Assembly: GCF_963576675.1 (NCBI RefSeq)
Contig: NC_088912.1
Span: 96,439,895 to 96,503,894 of the forward strand
DNA from: Euphorbia lathyris
Lineage: Eukaryota; Streptophyta; Magnoliopsida; Malpighiales; Euphorbiaceae
DNA length: 64,000 nt
Reading direction: 5' to 3'
The notes under the pieces are model-generated. The model was not told where the DNA came from. It made no database searches and saw only the letters and a list, made by a program, of their open reading frames with translations. The translations under genes were made by a program, and so were the position numbers. Within the stretch, counting starts at the first letter, position 1, and the number at the start of each line of letters is the position of its first letter. Positions 50,229 through 62,689 of the stretch are shown here, one piece after another.

Positions 50229-50302
50229 TTGCGGAGACGGGATTTGAACCCATGACTTCAAGGTTATGAGCCTTGCGAGCTACCAAACTGCTCTACCCCG
50301 CG
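50229..50302 (-). tRNA. trnfM-CAU: tRNA-fMet(CAU), plastid type
   Basis: A full 74-nt initiator tRNA on the minus strand: CGCGGGG acceptor, D-arm AGCAGTTTGGTAGCTC, anticodon loop with CAT on a CAAGG/CCTTG stem, T-arm TGGGTTCAAATCCCG. The first base does not pair with the 3' end, as in initiator tRNAs. It matches the plastid gene, not the native mitochondrial trnfM. Two T-arm/variable changes (GAAGTCAT for GAGGTCAC) are visible. Confidence 0.92.
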
Positions 50303-50366
50303 TGATGGCGCGAAGAACTCGGAACTAATCTAGTGGACAAACAAGGCTTGAATGTGCCCCCTACCA
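50253..50366. repeat. Dispersed repeat R4, copy a
   Basis: A 114-bp segment covering most of trnfM plus 64 bp of flank, repeated with about four differences at 51473-51586 in direct orientation. Confidence 0.92.
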
Positions 50367-50527
50367 GCTCTTTTCTGGTTGAAACCAGACATAAAAATGA
50401 CATTGACATAAATTGACAAGATAATATTTCCATTTTTTCATCAGAAAGGGCTTATCTTTTACAGCCAGAATTGATTTTCCTTGATATCTAACATAATGCA
50501 GGAAAGGATCCTTGAACAACCATAGAA

Positions 50528-50604
50528 TGGTCCCGAGAGGCGGTGGTTTACCCTGTGGCGGATGTCAGCGGTTCGAGTCCGCTTATCTCCAACTCGTGAA
50601 CTTA
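50528..50604 (+). other. Plastid trnA-rrn23 spacer fragment
   Basis: About 77 bp with GAGAGGCGGTGGTTTACCCT and GGCGGATGTCAGCGGTTCGA and CTCCAACTCGTGAACTTAGC. This matches the plastid rRNA-operon spacer just upstream of 23S rRNA, from memory of that region. It can be mistaken for a tRNA because of the GGTTCGAGTCC box, but it does not fold as one. Confidence 0.75.
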
Positions 50605-51472
50605 GCCGGTAATAGAGAAGGTAATGAATATTGAATTCCATAAATACATATTTAGAATGGTTCGGTTGACCTTGCTTTCTGCTATGCCTGAGATGGTATC
50701 CTTAGTTTGGGCGGTATGCTTTTTCTTCTCTTTTCATTTCCCGCCCGAGATGAATCCATTCCCCAAGGAAGCTGTGGCTTCTTTCCCCACCAACATGCGC
50801 TATCGCTTTTAATTAATTGTTTGAAAAAGCGGAGGATTATTCTCCATCCAGCGGATGCTACTGAGGAATCGGGAGGACTTCTACCTACGGACGTGGGGGA
50901 TTTTGCTCTAGGAAGCGAGAATTCCTGGTTATTGGGTCAGCCGAAATGCGATCCTCAACCGGGTCAGGGACTTTAGTCTACCCATAAGGGGCAATGGCAG
51001 CAGCAGAATTGGAAAACACATCGCGCCACATGCGCAGCCTCAGCAGCCACACAACTTACACAGCACAGGCAGCATACAAGCAAGGAGCATCGCCACTGAA
51101 CAACCAAGTGTAGTACGAGGCGGAAGGAAGACACGAGAATACCCGATGCTTTACGACTCCATTCCTCATTCCTCTGTTGGACAATCTTATCAACTTTTAA
51201 AAGAGAGAACTAAGAACCTTGCCTTTTCCCTTCTCTCGAGCACTTGACCGAGTAACCCGCCCTTTATTAGATTAACCTTGCCAAAAGTTTTGGAGAAGAA
51301 TGGATTCTATCTTTCCTGTGCTGGTTGAAACTCCAACTGCAATTGGCTTGAGAAGGAAAGCTACTACAATTGGAACTGCAAATGCATATATGGAAATGTT
51401 AACTCCAATAGGAAATGCATCGAAGGAAAATGGCTGGAAGTAGGAACTTCAGCTTATAAAATATGTATTGTC
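50605..51472. other. Spacer, no recognised gene
   Basis: ORFs at 50624-50812 and 50707-50976 (+) overlap in different frames and have no known motif. Nothing else is supported. Confidence 0.45.
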
Positions 51473-51586
51473 TGACTTCAAGGTTATGAGCCTTGCGAGC
51501 TACCAAACTGCTCTACCCCACGTGATGGCGCGAAGAACTCGGAACTAATCTAATAGACAAACAAGGCTTGAATGTGCCCCTTACCA
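51473..51586. repeat. Dispersed repeat R4, copy b, with truncated trnfM
   Basis: Contains the 5' two thirds of trnfM (minus strand, 51473-51524); the T-arm and 3' acceptor strand are missing, so no tRNA can form. The 5' acceptor has CG-to-CA change relative to copy a. Confidence 0.9.
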
Positions 51587-53792
<2,206 letters not shown>

Positions 53793-53980
53793 CTACTTTG
53801 TTGAATTCTAGTCTAGCTCTCTTCCTTCGGCTTCTTCTCTAGAGTCAGCCTACCAGAAAGCCATCAGTGTCGAGAGAGCACTGAGACAAATAAGCTAGCT
53901 AGTAATTTCTATCCCTGCTTACTTGCTATCTTCCTTAAAATTCCCTATCAAAAACTTAACTTTTACTCCAAATAGGAGCA

Positions 53981-54850
53981 ATGGAGTACACTATTGTGGT
54001 AGCCGAAACGGCGGATTCTCCGGCTACATTACAATACCTGGCTCCTTATACAGGAGCAGCTCTGGCTGAATATTTTATGTACCGTGAACGACACACTCTA
54101 ATCATTTATGATGATCTTTCCAAACAAGCGCAGGCTTATCGCCAAATGTCTCTTCTATTACGAAGACCACCAGGTCGTGAAGCTTATCCAGGAGATGTCT
54201 TTTATTTGCATTCACGCCTTTTGGAAAGAGCTGCTAAATCAAGTTCTCGTTTAGGTGAAGGAAGCATGACTGCTTTACCAATAGTCGAGACCCAATCAGG
54301 AGGCGTTTCAGCTTATATTCCTACTAATGTAATTTCCATTACAGACGGACAAATATTCTTATCCGCCGATCTATTCAATGCAGGAATCCGCCCTGCTATT
54401 AATGTGGGGATTTCCGTTTCCAGAGTAGGATCTGCAGCTCAAATTAAAGCTATGAAACAAGTAGTGGGTAAGCTAAAATTGGAATTGGCCCAATTCGCCG
54501 AATTAGAAGCCTTTGCGCAATTCGCTTCTGATCTAGATAAAGCTCGTCAGAATCAATTGGCAAGAGGTCAGCGATTACGTGAGTTGCTCAAACAATCCCA
54601 ATCTGCGCCTCTCACCGTGGAGGAACAGATAATGACTATTTATACCGGAACGAATGGTTATCTTGATTCATTAGAAATCGGACAAGTAAGGAAATTTCTC
54701 GTTGAGTTACGTACCTACTTAAAAACGAATAAACCTCAGTTCAAAGAAATCATATCGTCTACCAAAGCATTCACGGAAGAAGCACAAATCCTTTTGAAAG
54801 AAGCTATTCAGGAACAGAAGGAACGTTTTCTAGTTCAGGAACAAGTATAA
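53981..54850 (+). pseudogene. atpA: Plastid ATP synthase alpha subunit, C-terminal part
   Basis: An open frame of 289 codons equal to about residues 219-507 of plastid AtpA, the nucleotide-binding alpha subunit of CF1. Visible: [20 protein letters not shown], the [13 protein letters not shown] strand, [50 protein letters not shown] and the C-terminal helical domain to the natural stop. The N-terminal 218 residues, including the P-loop, are absent, so it cannot work. A few substitutions (DDLSKQ for DDPSKQ, QSGGVSA for QSGDVSA) show drift. It is followed by trnR-UCU on the other strand, as in plastids. Confidence 0.95.
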
Positions 54851-54889
54851 AAAAATTAATCACTTGTAATCTTTAACTTTCAAATTAGA

Positions 54890-54973
54890 ATACTCAAAAA
54901 ATAATATAATAGCAATATGAAATATATAATACTAATATATGATATACTACTAAAATGATATAATACTAAGATA
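54890..54973 (+). repeat. Dispersed repeat R3, copy b
   Basis: Copy of 32765-32848, here between atpA and trnR-UCU, which is probably its original plastid setting. Confidence 0.9.
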
Positions 54974-54993
54974 TGGATATATGGAGAAAAATT

Positions 54994-55064
54994 GCGTCCA
55001 ATAGGATTTGAACCTATACCAAAGATTTAGAAGACCTCTGTCCTATCCATTAGACAATGGACGC
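54994..55064 (-). tRNA. trnR-UCU: tRNA-Arg(UCU), plastid type
   Basis: A 71-nt cloverleaf on the minus strand: acceptor GCGTCCA/TGGACGC, D-arm TGTCTAATGGATAGGACA, anticodon loop CTTCTAA (UCU) and T-arm ATAGGTTCAAATCCTAT. Matches plastid trnR-UCU and is convergent with atpA as in the plastid genome. Intact in structure. Confidence 0.9.
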
Positions 55065-55255
55065 TTTTCTATTCCATTTTTTTTCTTTGATAATTTTTGT
55101 TTATAAAAAAAAAGAATAGACAAGATAATTTTCCAAATTCAGAAATTACAATTTATTTTATAAATTACAATTTCATATTTTACCTCTTATTTATCCTAAT
55201 ATTATCTATATCGATTCTATCATAATAATGACATATTTTGCCTCGTTTATCCATT
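55065..55255. other. AT-rich plastid-like spacer up to the retroelement junction
   Basis: AT-rich sequence following trnR-UCU, probably plastid spacer. It ends abruptly at about 55255, where LTR sequence begins. Confidence 0.55.
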
Positions 55256-56346
55256 CTCGACGAGCAGACCTGCGGGAATTGGTCAAAAATACCAATTTCG
55301 CCCCCACGATGCCACGATGGACCCCACGACTTCCTACATCAATAAGGACACGAATTAGGTCAAGAAAAGGGCTCGAGCCGCGTCTATAAATACGCCAATG
55401 TAAATTATATATCTTTTTCCTTTGTAATTTTCTTAGCTTTTCACCTTGAGAAATCCTCTCCACCTCCTCCATATCCTTCAAACCTCCATTGAAGACACCT
55501 CCGAAGCTCCATTCACCGAGGATTGCTCAAGCTTCATCCTTAAATCCTAGAAAGACGACTGCATTGGTAGACAGGTTCCCTGAAAGGGATTTTTCTTCTT
55601 TTACATTCTGTCTAGCCTCTGATACATGCTATGAATTCTAGGTTTATTGTAACTTCGTGACAATGTTTCCATCTTTGATATATATTATAGTTCTTGTTTA
55701 TTCAATTATTTTGATGTTTTAATCTTTGTCTTACGCTTTGTCTGATTGGTTTAACTCATTCGATAATCCCAAAATTAGGTTGGCACATATTGCGAGCTGA
55801 ATCTGACCTAGTCAGTGCCTATAGGATTGACGACCCTATAGAAGATTAAGCCCAAATTACCGAGCCTTAGAGCTAGTTTCGGCCTTACAAGGGAATCACG
55901 AACTAGGGACTTTAGGAGGATAGGTCGGGTTAATCGCCTTGGACACAAGTGACTTAGGTTTCAATTCAATTGTTTAAACATTCTATTTTCATTATCATCG
56001 TATCCCTTCATGTTCCTTCAGTTAATTGCATTGGTAAAAGATCACTTAGGAGTAGTTTAACTTAATTAGGGGTAGAGTAACTTAATTAGGCATAGAATAA
56101 CTTAGTTAGAATTGGATAACTTAGCTAGGAGTAGCGTAATTCAACCTAGGAGTAGACTAATTTAATCAAACAAACTCAAAACCCCCTAAGCCTAGATAAC
56201 ATCCGAGATGGAGTAGCTCGGTACTTGCAGAAATAAATCCTGTGGACGATAACCTGGACTTAAACTAGAAATTTATTACTTGATAACGACGGGGTACACT
56301 TATCCCTTAGTGAGTTCCCATCTCTAACCTAGGTGGGGAGGCATCA
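55256..56346 (+). repeat. LTR 4 (5'-truncated)
   Basis: 1,091 bp matching the 3' two thirds of LTR 5. It begins inside the palindrome CTCGACGAG (LTR 5 counterpart near 59815). TATA box at 55385-55392. Confidence 0.9.
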
Positions 56347-56352
56347 AGTTTT

Positions 56353-56370
56353 TGGCGCCGTTGCCGGGGA
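56353..56370 (+). other. Primer binding site (tRNA-Asp), pol-less element
   Basis: Same tRNA-Asp complement as in the Athila array, 6 bp after the LTR. Confidence 0.9.
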
Positions 56371-56550
56371 TTTATTTCTTCTGTAATATCGAACCAAAGG
56401 TCGATTTGTTAGTTTAGGCATTCATTGTGAATATCCTTTGTTTATAATCGTTTATACTTGTTTATATATAATCCTTTATACTTTTCTTTTTGTGAATATT
56501 TGTTTCTAATTTTTATTGTTATTTCTAATGATTCTTTTTTTTTTGAGAAA

Positions 56551-56916
56551 ATGGCTAGAAACAATGGAAATAAGGAGTCTATTACGCATTTGCTTAACTT
56601 TCTATCTACTCACGAAGATCAAACTGACGATTTGTATGCCTCAATTAAAAATTTATGCATACAAAAAGGGATCCTAGTTGATTCAACCGCGGACGAATCA
56701 ATTAAAGAACCCAATTTGGTAGGTCAGGTTGATAAGGTAATATCTTTTCCCATTAACAATGAAGAACTGATCCCTAATTATGAGAAACCGAAAGTTTCAA
56801 TATTAATTGAGGAATCAGTTGAAATTGAGCCTCTAGAGAAGAATCCAAAAATAGAAGAGTTCGGTTTTGCTCCAAGTCCAGAAATTTCCATTCTCTTTGA
56901 TTTACCAAGAGAATAA
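56551..56916 (+). CDS. Unknown ORF of the pol-less element, 121 residues
   Basis: ATG at 56551 follows the primer site at the position where the Athila copies start Gag. The product (MARNNGNKESITHLLNFLST, then KNLCIQKGILVDSTADES, and acidic EESVEIEPLEKNPK) is hydrophilic and acidic, with no zinc knuckle. It may be a remnant or replacement of gag. An in-frame upstream extension to 56458 is hydrophobic and AT-rich and is less likely. Function unknown. Confidence 0.45.
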   Translation: MARNNGNKESITHLLNFLSTHEDQTDDLYASIKNLCIQKGILVDSTADESIKEPNLVGQVDKVISFPINNEELIPNYEKPKVSILIEESVEIEPLEKNPKIEEFGFAPSPEISILFDLPRE

Positions 56917-57370
56917 AAAAGGGAGCAAACTAAATTTTTTCATAACTTATTTAAATTTTATCCGTTGTTTTTATTAAAATTCTTTGAAACTGATAATCCG
57001 TTTTGCAGGTACGGATTATTTATTCAGGAATTTGAATTCCTAACGCGAGTAGAAGCATACACCTAGGCGGGAATTCTATGTCGAGCTCACCGACTATAAC
57101 GTAGCGCTTCTTGGGAGGCAACCCAAGTTTTAATAAAACTTTTCAAGTTTGTTTTATTTAGATTATACATTGATCTTTTAGTTTAGTCTTTTTAGTTTTC
57201 TTTTATGTTTTTTTTTTAAAAGTGTTCGTTTAAAAAAAAATAATAAATAAATAAATAAATTTTTTTTATTTGTTTAGTTTTCTTTTATTTTATTTTTATT
57301 TTTTATTTTAAAGTTTTCAGGTTTAAAATAAAAATTAAAAAAAAGAAAAAAAAAAAATTTTTTTGGCCCT
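56917..57370. other. AT-rich internal spacer with homopolymer runs
   Basis: Non-coding, with (AAAT)n at 57240-57262 and long A and T runs to 57365, then an abrupt switch to very GC-rich sequence. Confidence 0.7.
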
Positions 57371-57590
57371 AGGAGGCCCAGCTCGCCGAGCTGGGCACTG
57401 CCGCCCAGCCCCTGCTCGCCGCGAGCAGGGTGTTGGCGCCCAGCCCGCCGCTGGGCACTGCGCCCAGCCCGCCGCTGGGCACTACGCCCAGCCTGCCGCT
57501 GGACACTGCGCCCAGCCCGCCGCTGGGCGCTGGCGCGCAGCCCGCCGCTGGGCACTACGCCCAGCCCGCTGCTCGGCCGAGATAAGCAGC
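57371..57590. repeat. GC-rich tandem palindrome array
   Basis: After two palindromes (AGCTCGCCGAGCT, CTGCTCGCCGCGAGCAG), a 24-25 bp unit built on GCCCAGCCCGCCGCTGGGC repeats about six times with small changes. Each unit is itself a near-perfect palindrome able to form a hairpin. ORFs called across it (57363-57614 +, 57274-57651 -) are repeat artefacts. Confidence 0.92.
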
Positions 57591-59249
57591 GGTTCGGGAT
57601 TTTTTTCCGAATGAAGCTGAAATAAATAAATAAATAAATAAAATTTGCCACCGCAAATCGTCAAGCTTTTGGCGATTGCGCTAAAATCAATAATTTGTCT
57701 TCTCCACCCTAACTTTTTGCACTTGTACTCTATGGTTTGTGATGCAATGTTGGAACTTATTGCATATTTTTAGTGTGAGGAGGAGGGGTAGACAAACTTA
57801 CAAAAATTGTATAATTTTTAAATTTTTGTTGCGTCGTGTCTAGTTTAGTTTTGCGTTTTCCGGGTTTTATTTAGGTTTTGCATGTTTAGGACCTAAAACC
57901 GTGAACCTCCTTCGAATCTAAACTTCGTTATTTGTCTTTGAGGGCTGAGAACCGAATCTAAAATTGCATGACAACTAGTTTAGGCGTAGGACACAACTCT
58001 TGTATCTATAAAAGCATGAGCTAAAGTTTGCATTTAGACCCTACTTTTGAAGAAATGCTAAAATCATTACTTAGGTAGATAACTTAAGAATCGAAGGCAT
58101 GTGACATTAAACTTGAGTTTGGGGAAAACTAGTAAACACAAAATTGAAACCCAAAGAATTGTGAGTTGAATTTGAGCCTAAGAGCGAACATCAAAAAGCT
58201 TTTTTTCTTGACATTTTTGTGTGAAAGCTTTGACTTGTGGAAGATTACAGATTTTGCACCTAATACTGTGTTGAACCTACATGCAATGGTTTGAGATGAT
58301 AAACGATGAATCAACCTCATTAGAATTAACCATTTTCTTTACCTTATTTTTTCTTTTTCATCCACTCTATGAAGCCCCTTTGAGCCTATATTTTTGTAGT
58401 TTATAGATTTTTCTTTCGTTCTAACCTATTTTTGCAAACCACAACTTGGTTTGCTACTTAACCCAATTTCTTGTGCAAAGCTCAAATAGAGCCTTTGTTT
58501 TCTTCTAGCGCTTTATCTTTGTTTATGGCATTACAGTAGCAAGCCAAAAGGCTAAGAAGTGAATGAGCATCACTATCCCAAAAAGAAAAAAAAAGAGAAA
58601 AACAGAAAAAAAGAAAGAAAAAGAAAAGAAAAGAGACGAACAAAAGGGAAGAACTTTATTCCCCAGTTCTTAAAAAAAACGTCTCAAGAAAACATCCCAA
58701 AAAGAAAATAATAAGGGATGAATAAAAAGCTCAGTCACTTGATATTTGCTAAAGCCATTTAAACTTAGTTTTTGTAGCGCTAGAACTATCAACCCTTGTT
58801 GTACCTTTAACCCTCTAACCACATTACAACCCCGATTAGAGGCTGTTTTTGATATCATCGGAATCATATAGCATAGTAGAGGAACGCGGATGAACGTGCA
58901 AAATCAACGTAATCCTAAGCAAGAACATAAGCCGAGAGTAAACACTTTAGCCACCAAAATTGTGTGAAATGAGTGAACTACCTATGGTGAGGTGTTTTAC
59001 TTAGCGATCCCCTCAAGCTCGTTTAATTAAACATGTGTCCTTTTGCTTAAAACTATGACATTTATACTTGAAATGCGGCCTTTTGATATCGTGTCTCTAC
59101 TTTGTATTTCCGAATGCATGTAATTACAGATGCTCGAAATTGTGTCAAGCACCTAGTCAAACCGGGAGGTTTTCTAGCTTGCTTGTGATTGCGGGTTTAG
59201 TTTTTTTAGTTTACTTGGGGACAAGTAAAGTTTTAAGTGCGAGGAGGTT
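57591..59249 (+). other. 3' untranslated region of the pol-less element
   Basis: An (AAAT)n run at 57621-57642, then from 57694 on a close match to the Athila 3' region (22856-24412), including the A/G-rich run (58580-58640) and the polypurine tract TGCGAGGAGGTT at 59238-59249. Confidence 0.85.
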
Positions 59250-60911
59250 TGATAGGGGTCAAAAACCCCTATCTTTGGGTAAGGTTTTAGGACGGGTTTT
59301 AGCGTTATTTTGTTAATAAGCGAGCAATTGTCGCATTTAAATGCTTTTGTGTGAGTTAGTTAGAAATTGGAAACGTTTTATTTACTTTTCGTTGTTTAGG
59401 CTCGTTTTATGATCAATTTAGGCAAATACGGCCAAAATGGCATTCATATTATAATTCCGTTATTTTTTGAAGCTAATTGGTCCATCAAAAGTCGCACCAA
59501 ACGAAGCGTTTGCTCAAATAAGCGATTGGCGGATCAATTTAGCCCTTGGACTAATGTTGTTTGGAGTTTATGTGCGTGTGCAGGTTAAAACATGATCAAT
59601 TTCAGGCAAAAATCGTGTCTCGGGGACCCCCGGCAGTCGCTCGGCGAATTGAGCATCTGCGCGCAGCCCGGGCGCTGCTCGGCGAGCAGCCCAGGCACTG
59701 CCCAGGCACCGCCCAGGCACTGTGCCTACTCGCCGAGCAGGCCGCCAGGCGCCTTCTCGGCGAGCTGGGGGCTGCTCATCGCGAGTAGCCCTGCTCGCCG
59801 AGCAGCTCGCCCTGCTCGACGAGCAGACCTGCGGGAATTGGTGAAAAAGACCAATTTCGCCCCCACGATGCCACGATGGACCCCACAACTTCCTACATCA
59901 ATAAGGACACGAATTAGGTCAAGAAAAGGGCCCGAGCTGCGTCTATAAATAGAGTTTTTCCAATGTAAATTATATATTTTTTTCCTTTGTAATTTTCTTA
60001 GCTTTTCACCTTGAGAAATCCTCTCCACCTCCTCCATATCCTTCAAACCTCCATTGAAGACACCTCCGAAGCTCCATTCACCGAGGATTGCTCAAGCTTC
60101 ATCCTTAAATCCTAGAAAGACGCCTGCATTGGTAGACAGCTTCCCTGAAAGGGATTTTTCTTCTTTTACATTCTGTCTAGCCTCTGATACATGCTATGAA
60201 TTCTAGGTTTATTGTAACTTCGTGACAATGTTTCCATCTTTGATATATATTATAGTTCTTGTTTATTCAATTATTTTGATGTTTTAATCTTTGTCTTACG
60301 CTTTGTCTGATTGGTTTAACTCATTCGATAATCCCAAAATTAGGTTGGCACATATTGCGAGCTGAATCTGACCTAGTCAGTGCCTATAGGATTGACGACC
60401 CTATAGAAGATTAAGCCCAAATTACTGAGCCTTAGAGCTAGTTTCGGCCTTACAAGGGAATCACGAACTAGGGACTTTAGGAGGATAGGTCGGGTTAATC
60501 GCCTTGGACACAAGTGACTTAGGTTTCAATTCAATTGTTTAAACATTCTATTTTCATTATCATCGTATCCCTTCATGTTCCTTCGGTTAATTGCATTGGT
60601 AAAAGATCACTTAGGAGTAGTTTAACTTAATTAGGGGTAGAGTAAATTAATTAGGCGTAGAATAACTTAGTTAGAATTGGATAACTTAGCTAGGAGTAGC
60701 GTAATTCAACCTAGGAGTAGACTAATTTAATCAAACAAACTCAAAACCCCCTAAGCCTAGATAACATCCGAGATGGAGTAGCTCGGTACTTGCAGAAATA
60801 AATCCTGTGGACGATAACCTGGACTTAAACCAGAAATTTATTACTTGATAACGACGGGGTACACTTATCCCTTAGTGAGTTCCCATCTCTAACCTAGGTG
60901 GGGACGCATCA
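59250..60911 (+). repeat. LTR 5 (full length)
   Basis: 1,662 bp starting TGATAGGGG and ending CGCATCA. TATA box 59944-59951. The palindrome cluster (59639-59826) mixes CTGCTCGCCGAGCAG-type units with a tandem CCCAGGCACTG-type run. Related to but clearly diverged from LTRs 1-3. Confidence 0.92.
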
Positions 60912-61442
60912 CGTAGCTGAAGTACGCCCCGCGTAAATGAGTTTATGATCTTTTTACGTTGAAGAACTGCCTTTTACGCCCCGTGTATATAGTGATACGC
61001 CCCGCGTATGGAGAGTTGACTCCGGGAGACAATGCAGTCTGACTTTCAGGATTAGGCCAATTATTGCCGACATGTGTCATACGCCCCGCGTAAAATAGCA
61101 TACGCCCCGCGTATGCTGAGTCAGTTCCACATGGTGCCTGCGGATAAGGCAATTATTTCTGGCACTATGTTTCACGCCCTGCGTACAGGGTACTGCGCCC
61201 CGCATATTGAGTGGATTTTTGTTCCTTTCTCGTACCTGAAATACAAAACTTGAGAGCCGAGTTAGCTTGACGTTTTTATTTCCTAAACTAATAAAAAACG
61301 AGGGAAATAAACTAAAAGTACGGGATTTATTTTTATTTCTTTATTTATCAAAAACACTTTATTTTTGCAATTAAACTTATTTATTTTATCCAAAATCATC
61401 CCGTAAATCACGCTAAAAGATAGGGGTAAAATACCCCTATCA
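60912..61442 (-). mobile_element. Antisense LTR fragment of another element family
   Basis: Read on the minus strand it begins TGATAGGGGTATTTTACCCC at 61442, the same kind of 5' end with inverted repeat as the Athila LTRs, and then diverges. It contains about seven copies of a TACGCGGGGCGTA-like palindrome (60926-61205). The pol-less element sits in it, cutting it at 60912. The other LTR end and any internal region are not in the window. Confidence 0.6.
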
Positions 61443-62542
61443 CTATCGCTTGGACGTGGCTGATGCTTGGTTCCACCTTGTTCGTAGACAAGAGTGGTGA
61501 CCGCATCCGACCTTGTTGCCTGCTGGAGGTGCAGGACTCAGCAGCTGGAGCCGCTGGACTCTCTTGGGGATCGGCTGCACTAGCATATCTATACCGTCAT
61601 CTTGGTATTGCTAGCAGAGGAGATTGCGGGCAGATGACGGGTTGTCTGACATTGCTCCAGTCATGGATTTATGACTATTTTCCTTGCTCCAGGCCTCATC
61701 GAGAGGCAGTTACAGTTGACTCGGATCTTCCTAGGGCTTCCATGTGGCCATCTATCTCGATGGAGAAGAGCCATGAGAGGCTGAGAGCATTTCGTGCCCG
61801 TATTGATGTGTTGACGGCAAATGAGGTACAATTGCTATATAATTATAAATACTGTTCAATTAAAACAAACTTGTATTACTTGTATGTGTTAGTGTAATTT
61901 TATACATCTGTAGGTGATGTGGATGTCGTATGGCCCTGGTGCCATTACGGGAACCCCGAGGACGTTATACGCTGGATGGATACGATATCGGGATGTGATC
62001 GAGCCGTACATGCCGGGGAGATGCCTTCGGCAGCTTGGATATGAGCAGTGCATCCCCAGACCGATATTGCGGCCTTTCAAGGCTGTGCGTCCCTGGGCCA
62101 GTTTGAAGTATCGAGTAGATGTGCCAGCTGTGATGGTGCAGGATCTTTGGGACTCTTTTCCCCAGTCGGTCGTGCTTATATTGTCTGTATTCACTCCAAC
62201 ACGTACTCCATCGGACTGTGAGGATCAGTACATGTATTGGTACACCCGTCACTCACACCCTCGTCTACTTCCGGAGATTGTTGCACCCGTTTCGATTGTT
62301 TATACTCGCTCGAACAGTGAGATTGTAAGTCATTTTTGGTTTTTCTTTACTGATCTACAAATATGAAATGATATTTACTGAAGTGTGAAGTGATATTTAC
62401 TATGTTTTTTGTTTGTTTCTTTTGTCAGTGGGTTAGTCGTTTATCTACCTGGGGTGAAACTGTTTTGGATCACATGAGTCATCTGGACGAGGATGCTGCA
62501 ATTGGCTATAGACACTCGTTAGAGCAGATTATGGGTGCTTGA
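61443..62542 (+). CDS. Plant mobile domain (MAIN-like) gene, 5'-truncated, three exons
   Basis: Exons at 61443-61825, 61914-62324 and 62429-62542 with phase-0 GT-AG introns. Exon 1 has LGSTLFVDKSGDR, SWGSAALAYLYRHLGIASRG and GGCLTLLQSWIYDYF-like sequence (here TGCLTLLQ); exon 2 has RTLYAGWIRYRDVIEPYMPG, QLGYEQCIPRPILRPFKAVR and YTRHSHPRLLPEI; exon 3 ends HSLEQIMGA. This is the plant mobile domain (PMD) shared by MAIN/MAIL proteins and captured in some MULE and gypsy elements. The frame is open throughout, but the 5' coding part stops at the LTR edge (61442), so the N-terminal portion of the domain is gone. First ATG in the remaining part is 61463. Spliceosomal introns mark this as nuclear DNA. 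Confidence 0.85.
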
Positions 62543-62689
62543 CATTTGGCCAAGTGATTTATGACTGTATACTTGTTGTACGATTTATATTTCGACGTAT
62601 TTTAGTACTATTATTAGTTGTACGAATTTCAGAATTGGTATTTTTATTTGTAGTTGTACGCTTTATTATTAGAATAACCTTAGAATTCA
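62543..62689. other. 3' flank of PMD gene
   Basis: AT-rich, with repeated TTGTACG motifs; probably the 3' UTR. No other feature. Confidence 0.5.

Larger units (their letters stand above)
55256..60911 (+). mobile_element. Non-autonomous Athila-related LTR element, 5'-truncated
   Basis: LTR (55256-56346, truncated) - tRNA-Asp primer site - 2.9 kb internal region - polypurine tract - full LTR (59250-60911). There is no protease, RT or integrase. The 3' 1.55 kb closely matches the 3' region of the array at 22856-24412, and the LTR ends match too, so it is a pol-less relative that could have moved only with proteins supplied in trans. No target duplication can be checked because the left end is lost. 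Confidence 0.88.

Noticed and set aside
50528..50604. A tRNA suggested by the GGTTCGAGTCC box
   Set aside because: No acceptor or anticodon arm forms; the sequence matches the plastid spacer upstream of 23S rRNA.
51473..51524. Second trnfM gene
   Set aside because: It lacks the T-arm and 3' acceptor strand, so it is a truncated duplicate.
57363..57614. Ala/Pro/Arg-rich ORFs on both strands of the GC array
   Set aside because: Open only because the tandem unit is GC-rich and lacks stop triplets.
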